This document shows positions 1 to 6,873 of a DNA stretch of 10,140 nt, in pieces. The position numbers were made by a program, and so were the translations under genes. Each line of letters begins with the position of its first letter. The stretch's first letter is position 1. This DNA comes from an uncultured Alphaproteobacteria bacterium. GTDB taxonomy: Bacteria; Pseudomonadota; Alphaproteobacteria; Rhizobiales; Ancalomicrobiaceae. The stretch spans positions 1-10,140 of the forward strand of contig CALFRR010000073.1 of the NCBI GenBank assembly GCA_937919435.1, in the 5' to 3' direction. The notes under the pieces are model-generated. The model had not been told where the DNA came from. It searched no databases and saw only the letters and a list, made by a program, of their open reading frames with translations.

Positions 1-1
1 G

Positions 2-106
2 CGCGCCCGTTATGCCGGCCGGGCTCCGGCCGCTGCCACCGCCACGGGCTTGATGTCCAAGCACCTCGCCCAGCTCGCCGCTTTCCTCGACGAAGCGCTC
101 GGCTGA
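2..106 (+). CDS. sucA: 2-oxoglutarate dehydrogenase E1 component, C-terminal end (partial)
   Basis: Only the last 34 codons are in the window. The reading frame that ends at the TGA at 104-106 gives an alanine-rich stretch followed by TGLMSKHLAQLAAFLDEALG. This matches the usual C-terminus of alphaproteobacterial SucA/OdhA, where a 'YAGR..SASPATG' segment precedes the last helix. SucA is the thiamine diphosphate-dependent E1 subunit that decarboxylates 2-oxoglutarate and passes the succinyl group to the lipoyl arm of E2. The assignment rests on this short tail plus the position directly upstream of sucB on the same strand, which is the standard order. The gap to sucB is 61 bp and holds a strong stem-loop (116-137). 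The start and catalytic regions lie outside the window. Confidence 0.88.
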   Translation, partial: RARYAGRAPAAATATGLMSKHLAQLAAFLDEALG

Positions 107-115
107 TCGGCCCTC

Positions 116-137
116 GGGGCGGCCAGCCGGCCGCCTC
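116..137 (+). other. Strong stem-loop in the sucA-sucB gap
   Basis: Read directly: GGCGGCC (118-124), loop AGCC, GGCCGCC (129-135). The stem extends outward by a G-U pair (117/136) and a G-C pair (116/137), giving 9 bp with a four-base loop. It starts 10 bases after the sucA stop and ends about 16 bases before the sucB ribosome binding site. No T-run follows, so it is not a classical intrinsic terminator. An mRNA processing or stability role, or a partial terminator that sets E1:E2 ratio, is inference only. Confidence 0.6.
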
Positions 138-167
138 CATCCCTTTCGCATCTGGAGAGAAGCTCAA

Positions 168-1415
168 ATGAGCAACGAGATCCGCGTCCCGACGCTCGGC
201 GAATCGGTCACTGAGGCCACCATCGGCCGCTGGTTCAAGAAGGTCGGCGAGGCCGTCAAGGCCGACGAGCCGCTGGTTGAACTTGAGACTGACAAGGTGA
301 CCATCGAGGTGCCCTCGCCGACCGACGGCACGCTGTCCGAAATCCTGGTCGAGGCGGGCGAGACCGTCGGCGTCGGCGCCCTCCTGGGTTCGCTCGGCGC
401 GGCCTCCGCCGGTGCCCCGGCACCCAAGGCCGCAGAAGCCGACAAGGCGCCGAAGGCAACCGAGCCGGCCAAGCCGACGGAACCCGTTGCTGCGGCCAAG
501 CCGGCCGAGCCGACCAAGACCGCCGCGCCGGTGCCCCCGTCGCCCGCCGCCGCCCGCGTCATGGCCGAAACCGGCACCAGCGTGGAAAGCGGTTCGGGCA
601 AGCGCGGTCAGGTGCTGAAGGAAGACGTGCTCGCCGCTGTCGCCGCCGTTGGCAAGGCTGCCCCGGCTCCCACCGCGCCATCGGCCCCCCGCGCCCCGGT
701 CGCCGCCGACGACGCCGGCCGCGAGGAGCGGGTCCGGATGACCAAGCTCCGCCAGACGATCGCGCGACGTCTCAAGGACGCGCAGAACACCGCCGCCATG
801 CTGACGACGTTCAACGACGTCGACATGAGCGCGGTGATGGGTCTGCGCAACCTCTACAAGGACACTTTCGAGAAGAAGCACGGTGTGCGCATCGGCTTCA
901 TGGGCTTCTTCGTCAAGGCGGCGGTCGCGGCGCTGAAGGACATCCCGGCGGTCAACGGCGAGATCGACGGCCAGGACGTCATCTACAAGAACTACTACCA
1001 CGTCGCGGTGGCGGTCGGGTCCGACAAGGGTCTGGTCGTGCCGGTGGTGCGCGACGCCGACAAGCTGTCGATCGCCGGGGTCGAGAAGCAGATCGCCGAC
1101 TTCGGTCGCCGCGCCCGCGACGGTCAGCTGAAGATCGACGAGATGCAGGGCGGCACCTTCACCATCTCGAACGGCGGCGTCTACGGCTCGCTGATGTCGA
1201 CGCCGATCCTCAACGCGCCGCAGTCGGCGATCCTCGGCCTGCACCGGATCGAGGACCGGCCGGTGGTCCGCGGCGGCCAGATCGTGGTGCGGCCGATGAT
1301 GTACATGGCGCTCAGCTACGACCACCGGATCATCGACGGCAAGGAGGCGGTGACCTTCCTCGCCCGAATCAAGGAACTGATCGAAGATCCGCAGCGGCTG
1401 GTGATCGACATCTGA
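168..1415 (+). CDS. sucB: Dihydrolipoyllysine succinyltransferase, E2 of the 2-oxoglutarate dehydrogenase complex
   Basis: The 415-residue cytoplasmic protein forms the core of the complex. It carries the succinyl group on a lipoyl arm and transfers it to CoA in the TCA cycle. Domain order is complete: an N-terminal lipoyl domain (about 2-77) with the ETDKVTIEVPS motif and lipoyl-lysine at K43; an Ala/Pro/Lys-rich flexible linker (about 79-123); a peripheral-subunit-binding domain (about 124-162, SPAAARVMAETG to KEDVLAAV); a second Ala/Pro linker; and the catalytic domain (about 188-415). The latter has TTFNDVDMS and the acyltransferase motif SYDHRIIDG with H386 and D390. The SYDHR-type motif and the neighbouring sucA favour succinyl- over acetyltransferase. 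The ATG at 168 has GGAGAG at 154-159, 8 bases upstream. Length is normal for the family. The gene is probably cotranscribed with sucA, the SDR gene and lpdA. Confidence 0.97.
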   Translation: MSNEIRVPTLGESVTEATIGRWFKKVGEAVKADEPLVELETDKVTIEVPSPTDGTLSEILVEAGETVGVGALLGSLGAASAGAPAPKAAEADKAPKATEPAKPTEPVAAAKPAEPTKTAAPVPPSPAAARVMAETGTSVESGSGKRGQVLKEDVLAAVAAVGKAAPAPTAPSAPRAPVAADDAGREERVRMTKLRQTIARRLKDAQNTAAMLTTFNDVDMSAVMGLRNLYKDTFEKKHGVRIGFMGFFVKAAVAALKDIPAVNGEIDGQDVIYKNYYHVAVAVGSDKGLVVPVVRDADKLSIAGVEKQIADFGRRARDGQLKIDEMQGGTFTISNGGVYGSLMSTPILNAPQSAILGLHRIEDRPVVRGGQIVVRPMMYMALSYDHRIIDGKEAVTFLARIKELIEDPQRLVIDI

Positions 1416-1437
1416 TCGCGTACGACCGATGATCCGC

Positions 1438-1470
1438 CGGGCCGCGACGGGACTTCCCGGGCGCGGCCCG
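1438..1470 (+). other. Very strong stem-loop in the sucB-SDR gap
   Basis: CGGGCCGCG (1438-1446) pairs perfectly with CGCGGCCCG (1462-1470). Inside this 9-bp stem, CGGG (1448-1451) pairs with CCCG (1456-1459) around the loop ACTT, leaving a small A/GG internal loop. The element lies 22 bases after the sucB stop and 30 bases before the chosen SDR start. The next bases (ATCCGTGAAC) are not a T-tract. It fits a stability, processing or attenuation element inside the operon. The structure also argues that 1429 is not the SDR start, because the hairpin would then be coding. Confidence 0.65.
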
Positions 1471-1500
1471 ATCCGTGAACGCGCAGAACGAAGGCCGGAG

Positions 1501-2253
1501 ATGACGGCGGAACGGGAAGTCGTATTGGTGACCGGGGGCGGTCGCGGCATCGGGCGGGCGGTGTCGCTCGCGGTCGCCGAGACCGGACGGGCGGTGGTGG
1601 TCGACTACGCCGGCGACGCGACGGCGGCGGAGGCGGTGGTCGCGACGATCCGTGCCGGCGGCGGCGAGGCGATCGCGGTGCGGGCCGACGTCGGCGACGA
1701 GGCCCAGATCCTCGCCCTGTTCGAGGCGGTCGACCAGTTCGGCCGGTTGGTCGGGGTGGTCAACAACGCCGGCGTGGTCGACGTCGCCGCGCGGGTCGAG
1801 GCGATGAGCGCCGCGCGGATCGAGCGGATGTTCCGGATCAACGTGTTCGGCACGATGCTGGTGGCGCGCGAGGCGGTCCGGCGGATGTCGACCCGGCACG
1901 GCGGAACCGGCGGCGCGATCGTCAATCTCTCCTCGGCTGCGACCCGGCTCGGTTCGCCCGGGCAATACGTCGACTATGCGGCGGCCAAGGGGGCGGTCGA
2001 CGTCTTCACGCTGGGGCTCGCCCGCGAGGTCGCCGACGAGGGAGTGCGGGTCAACGCGGTCCGCCCGGGTGTCGTGGAGACCGAGATCCATGCCTCCGGC
2101 GGGGAGCCCGACCGGGCGCGTCTGGTGTCGTCGCAGATTCCGATGAAACGGGCCGGACGGGCCGAGGAGATCGCCGCCGCGGTGGTCTGGTTCCTGTCCG
2201 ACGCCGCCTCCTACACCACCGGTGCGGTGCTCGACGTCTCGGGCGGCCGGTGA
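1501..2253 (+). CDS. Short-chain dehydrogenase/reductase, YgfF-like
   Basis: A 250-residue classical SDR, the usual length for the family. The NAD(P)-binding motif TGGGRGIG is at 11-18, NNAG at 88-91, and the catalytic tetrad is N114, S145, Y159 and K163 (YAAAK). The C-terminus ends in a TGAVLDVSGG-type motif. Stretches such as GGAIVNLSSAATRLGSPGQYV and HASGGEP recall E. coli YgfF, a putative NAD(P)-dependent oxidoreductase whose substrate I cannot state. The frame is open from an ATG at 1429, but that start would add 24 low-complexity Arg/Pro residues and cover a strong hairpin. The ATG at 1501 has AAGG 6 bases upstream and puts the Rossmann motif in the normal place. The gene sits between the E2 and E3 genes with gaps of 85 and 36 bp, so it is probably expressed with them. 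No residue shows a lipoyl or 2-oxoglutarate role. The fold is sure; the function is not. Confidence 0.9.
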   Translation: MTAEREVVLVTGGGRGIGRAVSLAVAETGRAVVVDYAGDATAAEAVVATIRAGGGEAIAVRADVGDEAQILALFEAVDQFGRLVGVVNNAGVVDVAARVEAMSAARIERMFRINVFGTMLVAREAVRRMSTRHGGTGGAIVNLSSAATRLGSPGQYVDYAAAKGAVDVFTLGLAREVADEGVRVNAVRPGVVETEIHASGGEPDRARLVSSQIPMKRAGRAEEIAAAVVWFLSDAASYTTGAVLDVSGGR

Positions 2254-2289
2254 GGCTCTTGATCCAGCGATCGAACGGGGATGTGGACC

Positions 2290-3699
2290 ATGGCTGAAGT
2301 ATTCGATCTCGTCGTCATCGGCACCGGGCCGGGCGGCTACGTCTGCGCCATCCGGGCCGCCCAGCTCGGCATGAGGGTCGCGGTGGTGGAGAAGCGCAAG
2401 ACCCACGGCGGCACCTGCCTCAACGTCGGCTGCATCCCGTCGAAGGCGCTGCTGCACGCCTCCGAGCTGTTCGAGGAGGCCGGCCACGAGTTCGCGCATC
2501 TCGGGATCAGGGTCGGCAAGCCGGAGCTCGATCTCCCGGCGATGATGAAACACAAGACCGACGTCATCGATTCGAACGTCAAGGGCATCGATTTCCTGTT
2601 CAAGAAGAACAAGATCACGGTGTTCCACGGAACCGGTTCGGTGGTCTCCAAGGGCAACGTCGCGGTGACCGCCGAGGACGGCACCAATCAGGTGGTGGAG
2701 ACCCGCAACATCGTCATCGCCACCGGCTCGGACGTGGCGAAGCTGCCGGGGATCGAGATCGACGAGACCAAGATCGTCTCCTCGACCGGGGCGCTGGCGC
2801 TGGCGAGCGTGCCGAAGAAGCTGATCGTGGTCGGCGCCGGAGTGATCGGGCTGGAGCTCGGTTCGGTCTGGCGGCGGCTCGGCTCGGAGGTGACGGTGGT
2901 CGAGTATCTCGACCGGATCCTGCCGGGGATGGATCTCGAAGTCTGCAAGACCTTCCAGCGGATGCTGGCCAAGCAGGGCTTCGCCTTCCGGCTCGCCACC
3001 AAGGTGACGGCGGCGGAGACGACCGCGGCGGGCGTGAAGCTGACGGTCGAGCCGGCGGCGGGCGGCGCGGCGGAGACGCTCGAAGCCGACGTCGTGCTGG
3101 TGGCGATCGGCCGGGTGCCGAACACCGACGGGCTGGGGCTCGAAGGGGTGGTCGACATCAAGCGCGATCCGCGCGGCCGGATCGAGGTCAACGAGCGCTT
3201 CCAGACGGCGGTCCAGGGGATCTATGCGATCGGCGACGTGATCCGCGGCCCGATGCTCGCCCACAAGGCCGAGGACGAGGGCATCGCGGTGGCCGAGATC
3301 ATCGCCGGCGAACACGGCCACGTGAACTACGAGGTCATCCCCGGCGTCGTCTACACGATGCCCGAGGTCGCTTCGGTCGGGAAGACCGAGGAGGAGCTGA
3401 AGGCCGCCGGGATCGACTACGGGGTCGGCAAGTTCAACTTCCTCGCCAACGGCCGGGCCAAGGCGATCCGCAAGTCGGAAGGCTTCGTCAAGGTGCTCGC
3501 CGACAAGGCGACCGACCGGGTGCTGGGCGTCCACGTCCTCGGCGCCGGGGCCGGCGAGATCATCCACGAGGCGGCGGTGCTGATGGAGTTCGGCGGTTCG
3601 GCCGAAGACCTCGCCCGGACCTGCCACGCCCATCCGACGCTCTCCGAAGCGGTCAAGGAAGCGGCGATGGCGGTCGCCAAGCGGGCGATCCACGCCTGA
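2290..3699 (+). CDS. lpdA: Dihydrolipoyl dehydrogenase (E3)
   Basis: A 469-residue FAD-dependent pyridine nucleotide-disulfide oxidoreductase. It reoxidises dihydrolipoyl groups on E2 and passes electrons to NAD+. Motifs occur in order: FAD-binding GTGPGG near residue 11; redox-active disulfide GGTCLNVGCIPSK with C43 and C48; NAD-binding GAGVIGLELG; the second FAD motif AIGDV with MLAHKAEDEG; and the C-terminal dimerisation domain with HAHPTLSE, giving the catalytic H448/E453 pair. The in-frame ATG at 2281 would add MWT and lies directly against GGGG (2277-2280). The ATG at 2290 is 9 bases beyond that GGGG and gives the usual N-terminus MAEVFDLVVIG, so it is preferred. Position after sucA-sucB makes it the E3 of the 2-oxoglutarate dehydrogenase complex. 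It may also serve pyruvate dehydrogenase or glycine cleavage, which cannot be judged here. Confidence 0.96.
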   Translation: MAEVFDLVVIGTGPGGYVCAIRAAQLGMRVAVVEKRKTHGGTCLNVGCIPSKALLHASELFEEAGHEFAHLGIRVGKPELDLPAMMKHKTDVIDSNVKGIDFLFKKNKITVFHGTGSVVSKGNVAVTAEDGTNQVVETRNIVIATGSDVAKLPGIEIDETKIVSSTGALALASVPKKLIVVGAGVIGLELGSVWRRLGSEVTVVEYLDRILPGMDLEVCKTFQRMLAKQGFAFRLATKVTAAETTAAGVKLTVEPAAGGAAETLEADVVLVAIGRVPNTDGLGLEGVVDIKRDPRGRIEVNERFQTAVQGIYAIGDVIRGPMLAHKAEDEGIAVAEIIAGEHGHVNYEVIPGVVYTMPEVASVGKTEEELKAAGIDYGVGKFNFLANGRAKAIRKSEGFVKVLADKATDRVLGVHVLGAGAGEIIHEAAVLMEFGGSAEDLARTCHAHPTLSEAVKEAAMAVAKRAIHA

Positions 3700-3718
3700 G
3701 CCCGACGGGCGGTCAGGC

Positions 3719-3780
3719 GAGACGGAGCGGGCGTGCCGCGAGGGGCGCCCGGTCGCGTGCGACCGCAACGCCGCCGTCTC
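3719..3780 (+). other. Nested inverted repeats after lpdA, possible branched RNA structure
   Basis: Three complementary pairs lie in 62 bases: GAGACGG (3719-3725) with CCGTCTC (3774-3780); GGGCG (3729-3733) with CGCCC (3746-3750); and GGTCG (3751-3755) with CGACC (3760-3764). The two inner hairpins abut and the outer stem encloses them, so a three-way junction can be drawn. It starts 20 bases after the lpdA stop and ends just before the putative promoter of the next gene. It may be the end structure of the odh transcript. In such GC-rich DNA, part of this could be chance. Confidence 0.4.
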
Positions 3781-3794
3781 CGGCAATGTTCTCT

Positions 3795-3822
3795 TTGAAA
3801 TCCCGGCCCGACCCGTTATGAA
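3795..3822 (+). promoter_or_regulatory. Putative sigma-70 type promoter for the aromatic amino acid cluster
   Basis: TTGAAA (3795-3800) matches the -35 consensus at 5 of 6 positions. After 16 bases comes TATGAA (3817-3822), a 4 of 6 match to the -10 box. The patch is conspicuously AT-richer than its surroundings and lies between lpdA and the chorismate mutase gene. Transcription would begin near 3829, leaving the GAGGGAG ribosome binding site and the ATG at 3857 on the message but excluding the ATG at 3818. This is inferred from sequence match only. Confidence 0.4.
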
Positions 3823-3856
3823 CACGCTGGTCAGCGAGGGAGACCCGGCGGCGGTC

Positions 3857-4765
3857 ATGACCGAGACCCAGGATCCGGCCCGGCGCCTCGCCGGGCTCAG
3901 GCGCGAGATCGACGGCATCGACGAGGAACTGCACCGCCTGCTGGTGGCGCGCAGCGCGATCATCGACGAGCTGATCAAGGTCAAGGGCACGGCGATCACC
4001 GGCGCCGCCTTCCGGCCGGCCCGCGAAGCCGACATGATGCGGCGGCTGGTCGAACGCCATCGCGGCATCCTGCCGATCGCCACCGTCGAACACATCTGGC
4101 GCGAGATCGTCTCGACCTTCACCTTCCTGCAGGCCCATTACGAGGTCTACATGGACGGCGGCCGCGATCCGGTGACGATGCGCGACCTCGCCCGCTTCTA
4201 TTTCGGCTTCACCGTGCCGGCCCACCTGATGTCGGGGCCCGACGAAGTGATCGACGCGGTCGCCCGCTCGGTCTCCGATCTCGGCATCGTGCGCACCGCC
4301 CAGCCGAGCTGGGTCGGGCCGTGGTGGCATCGGTTGGGCGGCGAAGGCCGGCCGCTGGTGATCTCCCGGCTGCCCTACATCCTGTTCCCCGGCCGGGTCG
4401 CCGACCTGCCGGCGCTGGTCGTCTCCAATCCGATCAGCGAAGGAGTCGAGCCGGAGATCTCGCTCCACGCGGTGGTCGGGGTCGGCGACCGCGATCCGAG
4501 CGAGGCGGTGGAAGCGGCCGGGTTCGAACTGCTCGCCCGTCACGACGACGAGCCGCGGGTCGAGTTCCTGATCGCGGCCCCGCGGGCGGCGGGCGCCGAA
4601 GCGATCCGCGCCGCCTTCGCCGCGGGTGGCGTTGAAGTGCGCGAGCCGCGCCTCGTCGGCGGCTATCCCGCGCCGATTCGATATTGCGACCGGAGCGCCG
4701 AGCGACACGCCGGGCCGGGCGTCGAGGAGCCGCAGAGCGGCGACGACGTTCCGGCGACCCGGTGA
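3857..4765 (+). CDS. Chorismate mutase (AroQ type) with extra C-terminal region
   Basis: A 302-residue protein from the ATG at 3857. Residues about 8-96 are an AroQ-fold chorismate mutase, which converts chorismate to prephenate. Residues that align with the E. coli P-protein active site are R15, R32, K43, R56 and Q92. The remaining 200 residues are longer than a free mutase needs. Their spacing and short motifs such as GPDEVIDAVA and SDLGIV suggest a diverged prephenate dehydratase-like or binding-protein-like fold. The dehydratase signatures (TRF and ESRP motifs) are not evident, so I do not call dehydratase activity. The in-frame ATG at 3818 lacks a clear ribosome binding site and overlaps the putative -10 box. 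The 3857 start has AGGGAG about 14 bases upstream, a long spacing, so the start remains uncertain. hisC follows 40 bp downstream. The final 30 residues (CDRSAERHAG onward) look unconserved. Confidence 0.82.
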   Translation: MTETQDPARRLAGLRREIDGIDEELHRLLVARSAIIDELIKVKGTAITGAAFRPAREADMMRRLVERHRGILPIATVEHIWREIVSTFTFLQAHYEVYMDGGRDPVTMRDLARFYFGFTVPAHLMSGPDEVIDAVARSVSDLGIVRTAQPSWVGPWWHRLGGEGRPLVISRLPYILFPGRVADLPALVVSNPISEGVEPEISLHAVVGVGDRDPSEAVEAAGFELLARHDDEPRVEFLIAAPRAAGAEAIRAAFAAGGVEVREPRLVGGYPAPIRYCDRSAERHAGPGVEEPQSGDDVPATR

Positions 4766-4805
4766 CCGCTTCCGCGCCTTCACGCATTTTCGAAAGAGAT
4801 TCTCC

Positions 4806-5912
4806 ATGACCCAGACGTCCAGCGACCGCCCGGTGCCACGCGCCGGTATCCTCGACATCGCCCGCTACGTGCCCGGCAAGTCCAAGGCCTCCGGCGGGGC
4901 GAAGCTCTACAAGCTCTCGTCCAACGAGACGCCGCTCGGGCCGAGCCCGAAGGCGGTCGAAGCCTTCCGTTCCGCCGCCGATCGGCTGGAGCTCTATCCC
5001 GACGGTCCGGCGACGGCGCTGCGCGAAGCGATCGGCCGGGTCTACGGGCTCGATCCGGCCCGCATCCTGTGCGGCAACGGCTCCGACGATCTGCTCCACC
5101 TGATCGCCCAGGCCTACATCGGCGAGGGCGACGAGGGGCTCTATTCACAATACGGCTTCCTGGTCTACGCGGTGTCGATCCGCTCGGCCGGCGGTACCCC
5201 GGTGGTGGCGCCGGAGAAGAACCTGACGGCGGACGTCGACGCGATCCTGGCCATGGTGACCGAGCGCACCCGGATCGTCTTCCTGGCCAATCCGAACAAT
5301 CCGACCGGCACCTATCTGCCGTTCGACGAGGTCCGCCGGCTGGCCCGCGGGCTGCCGCGCCACGTCCTCCTGGTGCTCGACGGGGCCTATGCCGACTATG
5401 TCGGCAGGAACGACTACGAGAGCGGGATCGAGCTGGTCTCGACCAGTGACAACGTGGTGATGGTCCGCACCTTCTCGAAGATCCACGGCCTCGCCGGCCT
5501 GCGGCTCGGCTGGATGTACGCGCCCGAGCACGTCGTCGACGCGATCGACCGGATCCGCGATCCGTTCAACGTCAACGCGGCTGCGATCGCCGCCGGCGCG
5601 GCGGCGATCGAGGACGTCGAACACCGCCGGGCGGCGGCCGACCACAATGCCGTCTGGCTGCCGAAGCTCACCGAGGCACTGCAGGGGCTCGGGCTCGAAG
5701 TGACGCCGTCGGTCGGCAACTTCATCCTGGTCCACTTCCCCGACGTCGCCGGCCGGCGGGCGGCGGATGCCGACGCCTTCCTGCTCGATCGTGGCATCGT
5801 GGTGCGGCGGGTGGAGGCCTACGGGCTGCCGAACGCGCTCCGGGTGACGATCGGATCGGCGGAAGCCAACGAAGCGGTGATCGCGGCGCTCGCCGCCTTC
5901 CTCGGGGGATGA
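4806..5912 (+). CDS. hisC: HisC-type aminotransferase (histidinol-phosphate / aromatic amino acid)
   Basis: A 368-residue PLP-dependent fold-type I aminotransferase of the usual HisC length. Visible motifs are YVPGKS (21-26), SSNETPLGPSP (38-48), CGNGSDDLL (89-97), NPNNPTGTY (162-170), D192 with Y195 in DGAYADYV, the PLP lysine K225 in TFSKIHGLAGLRLGW, and a VGNFILVHF segment near the C-terminus. HisC transfers an amino group from glutamate to imidazole-acetol phosphate in histidine synthesis. Family members in chorismate mutase / tyrC clusters can also transaminate prephenate or aromatic keto acids, as reported for Zymomonas. The context favours that role, possibly with both activities. The frame stays open upstream to 4626, inside the mutase gene, but the ATG at 4806 has an AAAGAGA purine run 7 bases upstream and gives the family N-terminus. 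The tyrC start is 4 bases after the stop, so translation is probably coupled. Confidence 0.92.
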   Translation: MTQTSSDRPVPRAGILDIARYVPGKSKASGGAKLYKLSSNETPLGPSPKAVEAFRSAADRLELYPDGPATALREAIGRVYGLDPARILCGNGSDDLLHLIAQAYIGEGDEGLYSQYGFLVYAVSIRSAGGTPVVAPEKNLTADVDAILAMVTERTRIVFLANPNNPTGTYLPFDEVRRLARGLPRHVLLVLDGAYADYVGRNDYESGIELVSTSDNVVMVRTFSKIHGLAGLRLGWMYAPEHVVDAIDRIRDPFNVNAAAIAAGAAAIEDVEHRRAAADHNAVWLPKLTEALQGLGLEVTPSVGNFILVHFPDVAGRRAADADAFLLDRGIVVRRVEAYGLPNALRVTIGSAEANEAVIAALAAFLGG

Positions 5913-5916
5913 GGCG

Positions 5917-6861
5917 ATGGACGCGACGACGGTGACCACGGATCGGCCGGTGTTCCGGCGCCTCGCTCTGATCGGCATCGGCCTGATCGGCTCGTCGATC
6001 GCGCGCGGTGCGCGGGAGAAGGGGCTGGTCGAGGAGATCGTGATCTCGACCCGGCGGCAGGAGACGCTCGACCGGGCGGCCGCGCTCGGTCTCGGCGACC
6101 GCTACGTGCGCGATCCGGCGGAGGCGGTCGAGGGTGCCGACTGCGTCGTCGTCTCGGTGCCGGTCGGTGCTTCCGGCACGGTCGCCGAAGCGATCGGACC
6201 GCGGCTGATGCCGGGCGCGATCGTCTCCGACGTCGGTTCGGTGAAGGCCGACGTGGTCGCCCAGATGGCGCCGCATCTGCCCGGCCACGTCCACTTCGTG
6301 CCGGCCCATCCGGTCGCCGGTACCGAGCATTCCGGCCCCGACGCCGGCTTCGCCGAGCTGTTCGTCGATCGCTGGTGCATCCTGACGCCGCCGCCCGGCA
6401 CGCAGGAGGCGGCGGTCGACCGGCTCGCCGGCTTCTGGGCGGCGCTCGGTTCGAAGGTCGAGCGGATGACGCCGGAGCACCACGACATGGTGCTGGCGAT
6501 CACCTCGCACATTCCGCATCTGATCGCCTACAACATCGTCGGCACGGCGGCGGATCTCGAGACGGTCACCGAATCGGAGGTGATCAAGTTCTCGGCCGGC
6601 GGTTTCCGCGACTTCACCCGCATCGCCGCGTCCGATCCGACGATGTGGCGCGACGTGTTCCTGCACAACCGGCCGGCGGTGCTGGAGATGCTCGGGCGGT
6701 TCATCGAGGATCTGTTCGTGCTGCAACGGGCGGTCCGGTTCGGCGACGGCGAGACGCTGTTCCGCCACTTCACCGAGACCCGGGCGATCCGCCGCGGCAT
6801 CCTCGACATCGGCCAGGACACCACCGCGCCGGACTTCGGCCGGCACGGCAACAAGGGCTGA
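5917..6861 (+). CDS. tyrC: Prephenate/arogenate (cyclohexadienyl) dehydrogenase
   Basis: A 314-residue NAD(P)-dependent enzyme that oxidatively decarboxylates prephenate to 4-hydroxyphenylpyruvate, or arogenate to tyrosine. The N-terminal Rossmann motif is GIGLIG (20-25). SDVGSVK follows at 104-110, HPVAGTEHSG with the likely catalytic H131 at 131-140, SHIPH at 197-201, and FRDFTRIA (230-237) with R231 and R235, which fits substrate carboxylate binding in the TyrA family. There is no fused mutase or ACT domain, consistent with the separate chorismate mutase upstream. Whether prephenate or arogenate is used cannot be read from the motifs. The HisC-like aminotransferase next door makes an arogenate route possible. 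The start at 5917 is 4 bases after the hisC stop, with a GAGG just ahead of it. The stop is followed by a strong hairpin at 6874-6907. Confidence 0.94.
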   Translation: MDATTVTTDRPVFRRLALIGIGLIGSSIARGAREKGLVEEIVISTRRQETLDRAAALGLGDRYVRDPAEAVEGADCVVVSVPVGASGTVAEAIGPRLMPGAIVSDVGSVKADVVAQMAPHLPGHVHFVPAHPVAGTEHSGPDAGFAELFVDRWCILTPPPGTQEAAVDRLAGFWAALGSKVERMTPEHHDMVLAITSHIPHLIAYNIVGTAADLETVTESEVIKFSAGGFRDFTRIAASDPTMWRDVFLHNRPAVLEMLGRFIEDLFVLQRAVRFGDGETLFRHFTETRAIRRGILDIGQDTTAPDFGRHGNKG

Positions 6862-6873
6862 TCCGGGCGGAGG

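Noticed and set aside
1369..4122. Minus-strand open frame of 917 codons opposite sucB, the SDR gene and lpdA
   Set aside because: It lies antisense to three clear enzymes and has the Arg/His/Asp/Pro-rich composition typical of frames read opposite high-GC genes. It has no recognisable domain. It is a by-product of codon bias.
4626..4805. Longer hisC start inside the chorismate mutase gene
   Set aside because: It would add 60 residues with no family match. The ATG at 4806 yields the normal HisC N-terminus and follows a purine-rich ribosome binding site.
3713..5978. Several long minus-strand frames opposite the mutase, hisC and tyrC genes
   Set aside because: They are shadows of the plus-strand genes, with the same low-complexity Arg/Asp/His/Pro composition and no motifs.
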